This document shows positions 16,173 to 25,226 of a stretch of DNA of 59,433 nucleotides, piece by piece. The notes below the pieces were generated by a model. That model had not been told where the DNA came from and searched no databases. It saw only the letters and a list, made by a program, of their open reading frames with translations. The DNA comes from Pseudomonadota bacterium (GTDB taxonomy: Bacteria > Pseudomonadota > Alphaproteobacteria > Acetobacterales > Acetobacteraceae), in the NCBI GenBank assembly GCA_021818505.1, contig JAKADX010000022.1, positions 1-59,433 of the forward strand, read 5' to 3'. The translations under genes and the position numbers were made by a program. How positions within the stretch are numbered: the stretch's first letter is position 1; every line of letters starts with the position of its first letter.

Positions 16173-18089
16173 CTAACTGACAAAGGCGGGATCGCGCAGC
16201 ACCGCGTCGATGGCGTCGGGGTCGATGCGCCAGGTCGCGGTATGCGCCGACGGACCCGCCGGCCCGATGCGCTCGCCCACCAGACAGCCATAGTGCATGC
16301 CGCGCAGCGCGGCGAGGCGGCGGAACGCCCAGTGCAGATACCCGTCCATCTGCAATTCGCACAGTTTCGCGCCGGGATGGCAGAAGCCGATGTTGATAAG
16401 CCCCGCGCCATGCGGTGCCAGGATATGTGATGCCTCGGCAAACAGTCGCACCTGCTCGGCAATCGACAGACGGCTGAGCACGACCGGGGTGAAGCCGTCT
16501 CGCTCGGCACGCGCCATCACTTCGGTTTCGTTGGCCAGCGCGCGGTTGCGGCTGTCGGTGCGCGCGACATAGATGCGCCGCCACGGCCGCACCGTCGGAT
16601 CCTGGCGGAATTCCGCGGCAATGGCGTCGTACATGCGCAGCATCGCCGGATGCTGCGCGGCGCCGCCGCCGCTGAGGTCAGGCACGTACAGCAGGCGCTG
16701 CACGAAGGCGCGCCCGCCATTGGTGAGCGCCACGCGCGGGATGCTGTGCGGCACGAGCGCGTTGAGCGTCTCCCATTTCCAGAACATGTCGAGGTTCGAC
16801 ACCAGCAGCAGCGGCGCGCCGGGTGCCTCCAGCGCGGACCCGAATGCCGCGAACTGCGCCGGGTCCCAGCGCGACAGCGCATCGACCATCCAGTGATAAT
16901 AGTTGTCCTGGTGGCAGGCGAGCAGGTGATACGCGGCGGGCAGCGTGGCACTGCTCGGCGTGTCCGGCAGGCGCACCCAGGTGTCGTCCTCCACGCTGGA
17001 ACCCGGAATGAGATGCAAAGGCAAATGTTCCGCGCTCTCGCGCACCACAGTGTCGTCGATCGTCACGATGCCGAACGTGCCATGCACCAGCGCGTTGCGC
17101 AGCAGCCACGCCGACAGCGCGGGCCGTTGCAACGTCCGGCCGGCCGCTTCCTTGCGCACCGCGTCGCGCGCGGCGGGAGGGATCGTCGCCGATGTCGCGA
17201 AGGCGAACGGGGGCACCGTCAGCGTTACCGCGGGGAGCAACGGCCATCGCTCCGCACGTGGGCGGCCATCAGCCATTGCCGGCACGCGCGCGGTGACCTC
17301 TTCAAGCGCCAGCCGCATGTAACGGACAGTTGGCAGCGGCGCGGATGCCGGGCGCGCCCGCGCCGTCCGCTGCGCCTGCAGCAGCGCCGCCAGACTCGCC
17401 CGCGGATACTGCGCGCGCAGCGCCTCGCTGGCGGCACCTCGGACAACTGTGCCAGGGGCAGCGTCGGCGCGCCAAAGTTCATGCGCTGCGTGACAGATGT
17501 CGATCCAAACGTCGGACAGCGCGTGCGCGTGCGCATAGGGAGCGAAACGGTCGATGTAGCCTTTCAGCAGTCCCGGCCGCAGCACCTCGACGGTGCCACA
17601 CGGATGCGCGTCGTCCGCCACCACGACCCACAGAAGCGTCGCCGGCCCGTGGCGCCGCAATGCCTCGAACAGCGGAATCACCTGTTCCGGATGCGTGGAA
17701 TCCTCGCCCTTGCGCACGAAGATCTTTTCGCCGCTTCGCAGGTCGTCGAGCAGTTTGCGTGTGAGAAAACCGACCGCGCGCACCTGCTGCGCCCACAGTT
17801 CCTCGACATCGACCTCGCCGACGTTGCGGTCGGTATGATACTGGAATCCGTAGCCGCGCACGCGCACCATCAGTTCGCGGCTCGGCGGCGGCTCGGTGTA
17901 GATCTCGATCGACCCGGCGCCGTCGAGATCGGCGAAACGGCAGTCGAGTCCGCGCAGCAGCGGCGTCAGGTGCGAGAAGCTGAACCGGAAGAAGCCAAGC
18001 GGCTCAATGCCCGCGGCCCGCTGCACCAGCCCGAACTCGCAATTGTCGCCGAGGCTCTCGAAACACGCGGCTATCTCGGCAAAGGTCAT
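16173..18089 (-). CDS. Glycosyltransferase family 61 protein with N-terminal DUF1796-like domain
   Basis: 638 aa with two parts. The N-terminal ~230 residues begin FESLGDNCEFGLVQRAAG and continue LGFFRFSFSH, a pattern known from DUF1796-type putative papain-like or capsule-related proteins. The C-terminal ~300 residues are GT61 (DUF563), with DNYYHWMVDALSRW, RRIYVARTDSRNRAL and ILAPHGAGLINIGFCHPG. It likely transfers a sugar onto surface polysaccharide; the sugar is unknown. Its start overlaps the EamA transporter stop by 4 bp. No polysaccharide operon surrounds it. Confidence 0.82.
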   Translation of the reverse strand: MTFAEIAACFESLGDNCEFGLVQRAAGIEPLGFFRFSFSHLTPLLRGLDCRFADLDGAGSIEIYTEPPPSRELMVRVRGYGFQYHTDRNVGEVDVEELWAQQVRAVGFLTRKLLDDLRSGEKIFVRKGEDSTHPEQVIPLFEALRRHGPATLLWVVVADDAHPCGTVEVLRPGLLKGYIDRFAPYAHAHALSDVWIDICHAAHELWRADAAPGTVVRGAASEALRAQYPRASLAALLQAQRTARARPASAPLPTVRYMRLALEEVTARVPAMADGRPRAERWPLLPAVTLTVPPFAFATSATIPPAARDAVRKEAAGRTLQRPALSAWLLRNALVHGTFGIVTIDDTVVRESAEHLPLHLIPGSSVEDDTWVRLPDTPSSATLPAAYHLLACHQDNYYHWMVDALSRWDPAQFAAFGSALEAPGAPLLLVSNLDMFWKWETLNALVPHSIPRVALTNGGRAFVQRLLYVPDLSGGGAAQHPAMLRMYDAIAAEFRQDPTVRPWRRIYVARTDSRNRALANETEVMARAERDGFTPVVLSRLSIAEQVRLFAEASHILAPHGAGLINIGFCHPGAKLCELQMDGYLHWAFRRLAALRGMHYGCLVGERIGPAGPSAHTATWRIDPDAIDAVLRDPAFVS

Positions 18090-19009
18090 CGGATTTCTCG
18101 TGTCTCACGCCGCCAGACATACAGTCCTGCGGCCACCAGCACAGCGACGCCGGCGAAGCTCCAGCCGTCCGGCACCTCGCCCCAAAGCAGCGCGCCGATC
18201 AGGGTCGCGTGGACGATCGCGCCGTATTCGAACGGCGCCACCGCGGTCGCCTCGCCGTCACGATACGCCTCGGTCATCAGCCATTGCGCCGCCGCGGTGA
18301 CCAGCCCGGCAGCGAGCAGCAGGGCGGTGTCGCGCGGGTCTGGGGCGACCCAGACCGGGACGGCCAGCACCAGCGAGATCGCGAGCGTGCCGAGACTGTA
18401 CCACAGCACGATCGTGGCGTTGCGCTCACCGGCGCTGCCGAGCCTGCGGATGGTGATGGTGCTCAATGCCCAGCCCAACACGCCCGCCAGCACCAGGGCC
18501 ACGATGCCGAGCGGCATGGGGGCGCCGGCCTCCCGCCACGGCCGGACGATCAGCAGCACGCCGAACAGGCCGATGACCACCGCGAGCCCCCGCCGCCAGC
18601 CGACGCGCTCGCCCAGCAGCGGCACCGACAGCACGGTCAGGAACAGCGGCATCGCGAAATTGAGCGCGGTGACGGTCGCGAGCGGCAGGTGCAGGTAACC
18701 GAGATAGGACGTCATCATTCCGGAGAAGCCGAACAGCGTCCGCAACACATGGCCCCAGGGATGGTGCGTGCGCAGCGCGCCGATCAGTCCGCCGCTACCG
18801 ACGCCGACCAGCGCGGTCATCGCCAGCACGATGACGACGGAGCGGAACACCACCATCTCGCTCAACGGAATGCCGGACGGCCGCGTCGCCTTGATCAGCG
18901 CGCCAGCGACCGCGAAGCAGACGCCCTCGGCCAGCACGCACAGAATGGCCCGTCGCCGCGCCGCCGAGGCGGAGCGCGGAGCGGGAAGGGCCGCAAGCCG
19001 TGTGTGCAT
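18086..19009 (-). CDS. DMT-family transporter (EamA)
   Basis: 307 aa, ten membrane helices in two EamA repeats. Visible pieces are EGVCFAVAGALIKATR, GHVLRTLFGFSGMMTSYLGYLHLPLA and the second-repeat GALLWGEVPDGWSFAGVAVLVAAGLYV. These permeases export amino acids, nucleotides or other metabolites; the substrate cannot be assigned. It is the upstream partner of the GT61 gene, with a 4-bp overlap. Confidence 0.85.
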   Translation of the reverse strand: MHTRLAALPAPRSASAARRRAILCVLAEGVCFAVAGALIKATRPSGIPLSEMVVFRSVVIVLAMTALVGVGSGGLIGALRTHHPWGHVLRTLFGFSGMMTSYLGYLHLPLATVTALNFAMPLFLTVLSVPLLGERVGWRRGLAVVIGLFGVLLIVRPWREAGAPMPLGIVALVLAGVLGWALSTITIRRLGSAGERNATIVLWYSLGTLAISLVLAVPVWVAPDPRDTALLLAAGLVTAAAQWLMTEAYRDGEATAVAPFEYGAIVHATLIGALLWGEVPDGWSFAGVAVLVAAGLYVWRRETREIR

Positions 19010-19018
19010 GGGTGAATG

Positions 19019-21379
19019 CTAGGCCGGGCCGGCCGTTCCGGTCGAGCCCGCTTCCTTGTCATGGAGTGCCAGGCGCGCCTCCACCACCGTCTCGTCATCG
19101 GGCGCGCGGTGCAGTTCGAAGCCGAGATGGCGCACGAAGCCCAGCATCGGCGCGTTGTCGGCCAGCACCATGCCCACGATCTCGCCGATGCCGCGTGTCC
19201 GCGCCCAGTCGATCAGACGGCGCATCAGGTGCGCGGCCAGCCCCTGGCCCTTGGCGTCCGGCTGCACCAGCACGGCGAATTCCGCCGGACCGTCGGCGGT
19301 CTCCTGCACCAGCCGCGCCACGCCGACTGTCTCCCCGGTCGCCTCGCGCACGGCGATGAAAGCGATCTCGCGGTCGTAATCGACCTGCGTCAGCCGCGCG
19401 ATCTGCTCGGCCGACAGCTCCCGCACCGCGCTGAAGAACCGATAGCGGATATCCTGCGATGGCAGGCGCGCGAATAGCGCCGCGTGCGCCGCTGCATCCT
19501 CCGGCCGGATCGGGCGAACCAGCAGGGTTTCGCGCTCTCCGACGAAGTGCCCGGCCAGGTCCGCCGGATAGGGCGCGATCGCGAGCAGCGGCGCGGGCGC
19601 GCCTGGCGGGCGCAGGCGCAGCGTCGCGGCAGCGAACGCGGCACCCTCGTCCGCGGCCCGTACGCCGTCGAGCCGCAGTGCCGCGATCTCGGGGCAGTCA
19701 ACGATCAACTGGCTGATCCGAACCAGCATGTCCGCGATCGCGGCCGGCACCGCGCCGTCCGGCAGCCGCGCCGCCAGTGCCTGCGCCAGCGTCAGGTTGA
19801 GCGGCGGCAGACCCAGCACCGAGGCGGCGCTCTGGCTGAGCCGGATCGTCGGGCCGAACACGGCATCCTCGCCGACTTCAATGGCGAATGGCGCTTCTGC
19901 CGCGCCGGCTGCCCCGCCGGCGATGCCGTAGGCGCCAAGCACCGCCTGCGCCTCCGCTGCCGCCAGCTCCAGCCGCCCGGCGCCGCGCGCGGCGGCGAAG
20001 GCCGCGACGACGGCGTCGCGATCGGGTGCGATCTGCAGCACCTTCGCCGGCGGCAGTTCGCGCGCGGCGGCGCGGCTGCGGCGGTCGCGGACGAGGTGCA
20101 GGAAGCCGCGCACTGCCTGCTCGGGCGTGGCGAAGGCCGGCACACCGGCAGCGGCGAGGTGCGCGCGGTGCGCCGCGCCGGTGATTTCGCCCATCGCCGC
20201 GACCAGCAGCGGTACCTGCATCGCCCTGGCGGCCGCCGCCAGTGCCGCTATGCCAGCGGCGTCGCCCTCGCCGGTCGGCGCGTGAACCGCCAGCACGCCA
20301 GCCACCTCCTTTGCCCCGGCCAGCAGGGAGGCCGCCTCCGCCAGCCGGATCGGCGCGCTGCTCCCGGCATAGACGAGGTCGGTCGCGGCACGCGCATCCG
20401 GCCGGTGTACCCGCGCGCCCAGCGGCTCCGGCAGCGCCAGCCGGAGCACCGCGCGCGTCTCCTCCGTCAGTGTCGCCAGCGTCAGCCCCTCGCGCAGCGC
20501 CGCGTCGGCGGCGAGCCAGGCGGGGCCGATGGCGTTGGTGGCGATCGCCAGCGCCTCCCCGCGCAGCGTCCGCGCGCGCGTCAGTGTTTCGGCGGCGGCA
20601 AGCAGTTCGGCGAGCGTGGTCACGCTGAGCACGCCGCAGCGGTGCAGGGCGGCCTGCAGCACCGCATCCGCCGTGCCGGTCGGGTCGAGCAGCCGCCCGC
20701 CCGCCCGGATCGCAACCACCGGCCGCAGCCGCGCCGCCGCCCGCGCGGCCGAGAGGAACCGCCGCGCATCCTTGATCCGTCGCAGGTCGAGCAGGATCGC
20801 CCCGGTGCCGGGATCGCGGGCGAGCCAGTCCAGCACGGCGGAGAAACCGAGATCGTCATTGCCGCCGACGCCGACGATGTGGCTGAAGCCGACCCCGTTC
20901 GGCTCCGCCCAGTCCAGCACCGCCCGGCACAGCGCCGCTGACTGCGACACCAGCGCCAACCGCCCGGCCCGGGGCGGCAGATGCCCCAACCCGGCATTCA
21001 GCCCGATCCCCGGCACCACGACGCCAAAGGAGCCGGGACCGAGTGCGCGCACCCCGCTCCGCCGCGCCAGCGCCCCGACATCGGCCGCCATGCCCAGCAC
21101 TGCCGCGACCCGCGTGCCGAGCCGGCCGAGGGACGTGAAAGCCGCGCCAACCGCCTTGCCGTCCAGGCAGATCACCGCCAGATCGGGTGTCGCCGGCAGT
21201 GCGGCGATGTCTGCGGCCTCTTCCGCGGTCAGGATCGTGCCGCCGAAGCCGCCTTCATGCAGGTTGGCCAGCACGCGCCGCCCGGCCGGCGTGGCCGTGC
21301 CGACCACCGCCACGCTCGCCGGGCGGAACAGCCGCTCGATATGGAAGCGGCCGGGAAGCGGGGCCTGGGTTGCGGGCAT
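19019..21379 (-). CDS. Pat-like GNAT acetyltransferase with degenerate acyl-CoA synthetase domains
   Basis: 786 aa. The order resembles Pat/YfiQ: CoA-binding Rossmann domain (RPASVAVVGTA, ~20-120), succinyl-CoA-ligase-like domains (SQSAALCRAVLDWAEPNG to ~300), a remnant of the ATP-grasp part (~440-560) and a GNAT domain (~590-770) with VQPDAKGQGLAAHLM. In active ADP-forming synthetases a Ser-His-Thr segment carries the phosphorylated His; here it is replaced by LLDPTGTADA. The ATP-grasp core (the usual ALKI..HKSDVGGV stretch) is deleted, so the protein is about 100 residues shorter than usual. Lysine acetylation of enzymes such as acetyl-CoA synthetase is the likely role. ATG 21379 is used because the upstream in-frame TTG lacks a ribosome site. 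Confidence 0.82.
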   Translation of the reverse strand: MPATQAPLPGRFHIERLFRPASVAVVGTATPAGRRVLANLHEGGFGGTILTAEEAADIAALPATPDLAVICLDGKAVGAAFTSLGRLGTRVAAVLGMAADVGALARRSGVRALGPGSFGVVVPGIGLNAGLGHLPPRAGRLALVSQSAALCRAVLDWAEPNGVGFSHIVGVGGNDDLGFSAVLDWLARDPGTGAILLDLRRIKDARRFLSAARAAARLRPVVAIRAGGRLLDPTGTADAVLQAALHRCGVLSVTTLAELLAAAETLTRARTLRGEALAIATNAIGPAWLAADAALREGLTLATLTEETRAVLRLALPEPLGARVHRPDARAATDLVYAGSSAPIRLAEAASLLAGAKEVAGVLAVHAPTGEGDAAGIAALAAAARAMQVPLLVAAMGEITGAAHRAHLAAAGVPAFATPEQAVRGFLHLVRDRRSRAAARELPPAKVLQIAPDRDAVVAAFAAARGAGRLELAAAEAQAVLGAYGIAGGAAGAAEAPFAIEVGEDAVFGPTIRLSQSAASVLGLPPLNLTLAQALAARLPDGAVPAAIADMLVRISQLIVDCPEIAALRLDGVRAADEGAAFAAATLRLRPPGAPAPLLAIAPYPADLAGHFVGERETLLVRPIRPEDAAAHAALFARLPSQDIRYRFFSAVRELSAEQIARLTQVDYDREIAFIAVREATGETVGVARLVQETADGPAEFAVLVQPDAKGQGLAAHLMRRLIDWARTRGIGEIVGMVLADNAPMLGFVRHLGFELHRAPDDETVVEARLALHDKEAGSTGTAGPA

Positions 21380-21441
21380 GTCGCGCCGCAATGTAGGCGG
21401 CGGCCGGCAGCGTCGCTACGGTCCTGCCCCGGCGGGACGGG

Positions 21442-23250
21442 TCAGGAGGCCGCGAGACGCAGCCGCGCGGCGCCGAATGGCGCCTCGGCAGCGAGCAGCG
21501 GCGCACGGGCGAGCAGGGCCCGCACGTCGCCGGGCGGCATCGGCCGCGCCAGCAGAAAACCCTGCACCTCAGTGCAGTTTTCCGCTCCCAGCAGGGCAAG
21601 CTGCTCCTCGGTCTCCACTCCTTCGGCGGTGGTGGCGATGCCCAGCGCGCGGCACAGATCGACGATGGCACGGATGATCGCGCGCGAGCCGCTGCCTGCC
21701 GACAGCTCGCGGATGAAGAACTGGTCGATCTTCACCTTGTCGAACGGGAACTTCCGCAGGTAGCTCAACGAGGAATAGCCGGTGCCGAAATCGTCCATCG
21801 ACACCGCCACCCCCAGCCGCTTGATCCGCTCCAGCACCGCGATGGTGGTGTCCCAGTCGGCGATCAGTGCCGATTCGGTGATCTCAAGCTCCAGCCGCTC
21901 GGGTGCCAGGCCGGAGGCGCGCAGCGCGGAGCCGACGGCGTCATAGAGGCCGGCGTTGCGGAACTGGATGGTGGAGAGGTTCACCGCCACTTTCTGCCCG
22001 TCGGGCCAGTTGGCCGCCTCCGCGCAGGCGTGGTGCAGCACCCACTCGCCGATCGGCACGATCAGCCCGGTGTCTTCGGCGAGCGGGATGAAATCGCCCG
22101 GTGCGATGCAGCCGCGCGCGGGGTGGTGCCAGCGCAGCAGCGCCTCGAAGCCGTTGACGCGGCCGGACGGCACGCTGACCAGCGGCTGATAGACCAGCGC
22201 GAACTGCCCGGCGGCGAGCGCCTGGCGCAGTTCCAGCTCCAGCGAGCGGCGGCGCTGCGCGTCGGCGTCCATGCGCGGCTCGAACACACGGAACCGGCCG
22301 CGCCCCTCGGCCTTGGCGCAGTAGAGTGCGAGGTCGGCGTTGCGCAGCAGCACGTCGGGGTCGCCATCGCCGGGCGGGGCGCAGGCGATGCCCACGCTGG
22401 CGCCGACGATGATGCGATTTCCGTCGATGCCATACGGCTCGCTCAGGTCGCGGATCAGCCGTGCCGCCAGCAGCACGGCGTCGCCGGGTTCCTCAGTGCT
22501 GGTCTGCACCATGGCGAACTCGTCGCCGCCGAGCCGGGCGAGCACGTCGATACGTGGCAGGTGCCGGCGCAGCCGTCCCGCCACCGCCTGCAACAGCCGG
22601 TCGCCGACCGGATGGCCGAGCGTGTCGTTCACGTCCTTGAAGCGGTCGAGGTCGATGCACAGCACCGCGCATCTGCGATCCTCGCCGGCTTCGGCCAGCG
22701 CCGCCTCAAGCCGTTCGCGCAGGCGCACACGGTTGGGCAGGTCGGTGAGCGCGTCATGGTGCGCCATGTGCGCCAGCCGCTCTTCCATCTGCCGCCGCTC
22801 CGTCACGTCCTCATGCGTGGTGACGAAGCCGCCGTCGGGGAGCGTGTGGTGGCGCAGCGCCACGTAGCGGCCGTTCTTCAGCCGGAACACCGCACCCGTG
22901 ACGGTGCGCGCGCTTTCCTCCCCATGCCGGGTCCACCACGCGATGTAGTCATCCGGCGCCATCTCGGTGACGGAGCCAACTGCGGCGCGCAGGTCGAGGA
23001 TGTCCCGCATCGTCATGCCCGGCCGCATCTGCTGCGGCTCCAGTCCGTAGATTTCGGCGTAGCGCCGGTTGCTCACCAGCAGGCGGTGGTCGCGGTCGAA
23101 CAGGCTCAGGCCATGCGAGATGTTCTCGACGGCGACGCGGAACCGGCGGTTCTCGGCGTGCAGGTCCGCCAGCAGCGCGGCGTGCTCGGCCGCGCCCGGC
23201 GGCGCGCCGGTCGCGTCGGCCGGCAGCGACGACAGGGGGGAATGACGCAT
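21442..23250 (-). CDS. PAS-GGDEF-EAL cyclic-di-GMP protein
   Basis: 602 aa. A PAS domain (~35-155; ISHGLSLFDRDHRLLVSNRRY) is followed by a GGDEF cyclase domain with intact GGDEF at 241-245 and an EAL phosphodiesterase domain with EAL at 369-371, DDFGTGYSS and EGVETEEQ. Both catalytic motifs look intact. No RxxD inhibitory site precedes the GGDEF, so product feedback is probably absent. There is no signal peptide or membrane helix; the PAS domain is the likely sensor. It stands alone and probably sets c-di-GMP level in response to a cytosolic cue. Confidence 0.93.
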   Translation of the reverse strand: MRHSPLSSLPADATGAPPGAAEHAALLADLHAENRRFRVAVENISHGLSLFDRDHRLLVSNRRYAEIYGLEPQQMRPGMTMRDILDLRAAVGSVTEMAPDDYIAWWTRHGEESARTVTGAVFRLKNGRYVALRHHTLPDGGFVTTHEDVTERRQMEERLAHMAHHDALTDLPNRVRLRERLEAALAEAGEDRRCAVLCIDLDRFKDVNDTLGHPVGDRLLQAVAGRLRRHLPRIDVLARLGGDEFAMVQTSTEEPGDAVLLAARLIRDLSEPYGIDGNRIIVGASVGIACAPPGDGDPDVLLRNADLALYCAKAEGRGRFRVFEPRMDADAQRRRSLELELRQALAAGQFALVYQPLVSVPSGRVNGFEALLRWHHPARGCIAPGDFIPLAEDTGLIVPIGEWVLHHACAEAANWPDGQKVAVNLSTIQFRNAGLYDAVGSALRASGLAPERLELEITESALIADWDTTIAVLERIKRLGVAVSMDDFGTGYSSLSYLRKFPFDKVKIDQFFIRELSAGSGSRAIIRAIVDLCRALGIATTAEGVETEEQLALLGAENCTEVQGFLLARPMPPGDVRALLARAPLLAAEAPFGAARLRLAAS

Positions 23251-23346
23251 GGGCGCGGCTCGACTTCTGATTCGCGGCAGGATCGAACGTCAGCCCTAAC
23301 GCTTCCTTTCCGCCGCGTCGATGCCGCGCGCCGGCGCGGCTCGGCG

Positions 23347-24594
23347 TCAGCCCGTAAATTCGATGACGTAAAGCCCGGCGCTGAAATCGGTGCAGTAACA
23401 GATTCCGTTGCGATCGACGAACACGTCCGCCGAATGCAGCACCACCGGCCGGTTGGGCCGCGGATCGACCAGCTTCGCCGGCGCCGGCGGCACGCAGGCG
23501 CCGACCTCGACGGGGCGGAACTTGTCGCTGATGTCAAAGGCGCGCAGCCCGGCGTTCTGCCAGGTGGCGAAGATCAGCGTCTCGCTCTGAAAGCCGTTCG
23601 GCCGGTTCTCGTAGACGTTGTGCGGCCCGAAATGCCCGCCGACGGCGACGTAGTCGCGCTCCGACGGTTCGGGGAAGGTGGCGATGCTGATCGGGTTCGA
23701 CTTCACGCGGTTGTCGAACACCCAGATCGGCTTCTCGCCGTCCTCCTTGTTGTCGAGCACGGCTTCATCGACCACGATCAGCAGGTCGCGCCCCGGCAGC
23801 GGCAGCGCGTTGTGCGTGCCGCCGCCGAACGGCGGCGCCCACATCCGATGCGTGATCAGCTTCGGATGCGCCCGGTCGGCGACATCGACGACCGCGAGGC
23901 AGGCATCGCGCCAACTGCAATAGGCGATGTCGCCGTGGATGATCGGATGATGCAGGCCGTAGCGGCCATATTCGCTCGGCCAGTTCGGCGTCTCGCCGGC
24001 GGCGAGGTTCATGCCCGGCAGCCAGAACCTGCCGGTCAGCACGGGTTTCGTCGGGTCGGCCATGTCGATGGTGACGAGGATGTAGTCGGAAAACCCGTCG
24101 AGCAGCGCCGAGCCGTACGCCCAGCGCCCGCCGACATACCACAGCCGGTGCAGCCCGCCGCCCTCGACCGGCATGAAGCCGATTTGCCGCGGCGCCTCCG
24201 GCTTGCTCACGTCATAGACCGCCATGCCGGCCGACCAGTTGCGCTGTGTCGGTGCCTCGGCGTGGAAACTGCCTTTGCCCTTGTAGTAGTTCTTCTCGTC
24301 GGCAAGCTCGGCCTGCGCGAACATGTCCTTGGCGTGGACCACCAGCAGCAGATCCTCGTGCTGCTGCAGATGCAGCGTCCAGGTATTCGCGGGTGCCGCG
24401 ATGAAGGAAACCGGCTTCGGCGCCTTCGGGTCGCGCACATCGACGACCGAGAAGCCCTTGGAGAAGATGTGGCCGATATACGCGTAGCCCTTGTGCACCA
24501 TGATCTGCACGCCGTCGGCCCGGCCCCCGCCCTGGTCGGTGTGGCCAATGATGCGCATGTTCTTCGCATAGGTCGGCGTCATGATGTCGGCCAT
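23347..24594 (-). CDS. LVIVD-repeat beta-propeller protein
   Basis: 415 aa with repeated segments of the LVIVD type: GYAYIGHIFSKGFSVVDVRD, MAVYDVSKPEAPRQIGF, ACLAVVDVADRAHPKLI and LRAFDISDKFRPVEVG. This predicts a beta-propeller. There is no signal peptide. Its biochemical role is unknown. It is 35 nt downstream of the DUF1638 gene and has GAGGGAGAG before its ATG, so it is likely the last gene of the bmt-DUF1638 operon. Confidence 0.8.
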   Translation of the reverse strand: MADIMTPTYAKNMRIIGHTDQGGGRADGVQIMVHKGYAYIGHIFSKGFSVVDVRDPKAPKPVSFIAAPANTWTLHLQQHEDLLLVVHAKDMFAQAELADEKNYYKGKGSFHAEAPTQRNWSAGMAVYDVSKPEAPRQIGFMPVEGGGLHRLWYVGGRWAYGSALLDGFSDYILVTIDMADPTKPVLTGRFWLPGMNLAAGETPNWPSEYGRYGLHHPIIHGDIAYCSWRDACLAVVDVADRAHPKLITHRMWAPPFGGGTHNALPLPGRDLLIVVDEAVLDNKEDGEKPIWVFDNRVKSNPISIATFPEPSERDYVAVGGHFGPHNVYENRPNGFQSETLIFATWQNAGLRAFDISDKFRPVEVGACVPPAPAKLVDPRPNRPVVLHSADVFVDRNGICYCTDFSAGLYVIEFTG

Positions 24595-24629
24595 GGTCGT
24601 CTCTCTCCCTCGGATTCATTGTCGCGGGG

Positions 24630-25226
24630 TCAGCCGCCGGCGGCGCGCGCCAGGCTTTCCGCGAGGTCGCCATAGCCGACGTAGCGCCGCTCGAAGCCGA
24701 GCGCCAGTCGCGCCGCCGCCGCCTCGGCCGAAGCGGTCAGCGAGGGGTCGTCGGTCTGCGCCAGATAGACGACAGTCGCGTACTGGCCGAAATAGGCGTC
24801 ACGCAGGTCCGGGTGGCGATCGAGGCCCAGCCCCTCCCAGATCAGCGTCTCGAAATGCCGGGCGAGGAAGTCGGTGAGGAAGAAGGCGCGCATGTCGGCG
24901 TCACCGCGCGCGGCGAAGTGCTCGACCCCGCTGAAGAACGCGTAGCAATGCGGCCCCGGCAGCCGGGTCGCGCCGAACTCCGCGACCACCTTGTCCACCT
25001 CGCCGCCGCTGCCGCAGTCGCCGTAGCCGACCAGCACGCGGTCATAACGGCCAGCCCGCTCGGCCAGCGCCGCCCGCAGCGCCGGGGCGATGCGCTCGGG
25101 CCGGTTGTGCAGGTTTGCCGGCAGGCAGTGCAGTTCGACCGTCGGGAACCGCTCCGGCGGCAGCAGGGCCAGAATTTCGCGCGCCAGGGCCCCGCAGGCG
25201 AGGACCAGGACGCGCGGCGCGGTCAT
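24630..25226 (-). CDS. DUF1638 protein (corrinoid methyl-transfer associated)
   Basis: 198 aa. It has LVLACGALAREILALL at the N-terminus and the family segment RVLVGYGDCGSGGEVDKVV, LPGPHCYAFFSG, which match DUF1638. Members occur next to corrinoid proteins and methyltransferases. Fitness studies in marine alphaproteobacteria, as I recall, link such genes to a split B12-dependent methionine synthase. The start overlaps the homocysteine methyltransferase stop by 4 bp, so they are translated together. A Cys-containing pocket may bind a metal or corrinoid, but that is inference. Confidence 0.8.
   Translation of the reverse strand: MTAPRVLVLACGALAREILALLPPERFPTVELHCLPANLHNRPERIAPALRAALAERAGRYDRVLVGYGDCGSGGEVDKVVAEFGATRLPGPHCYAFFSGVEHFAARGDADMRAFFLTDFLARHFETLIWEGLGLDRHPDLRDAYFGQYATVVYLAQTDDPSLTASAEAAAARLALGFERRYVGYGDLAESLARAAGG

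Noticed and set aside
22030-24675. Very long plus-strand open frame
   Set aside because: It is antisense to the GGDEF/EAL and LVIVD genes; composition is Arg/His/Gly-rich as expected from a high-GC mirror frame, with no domain.
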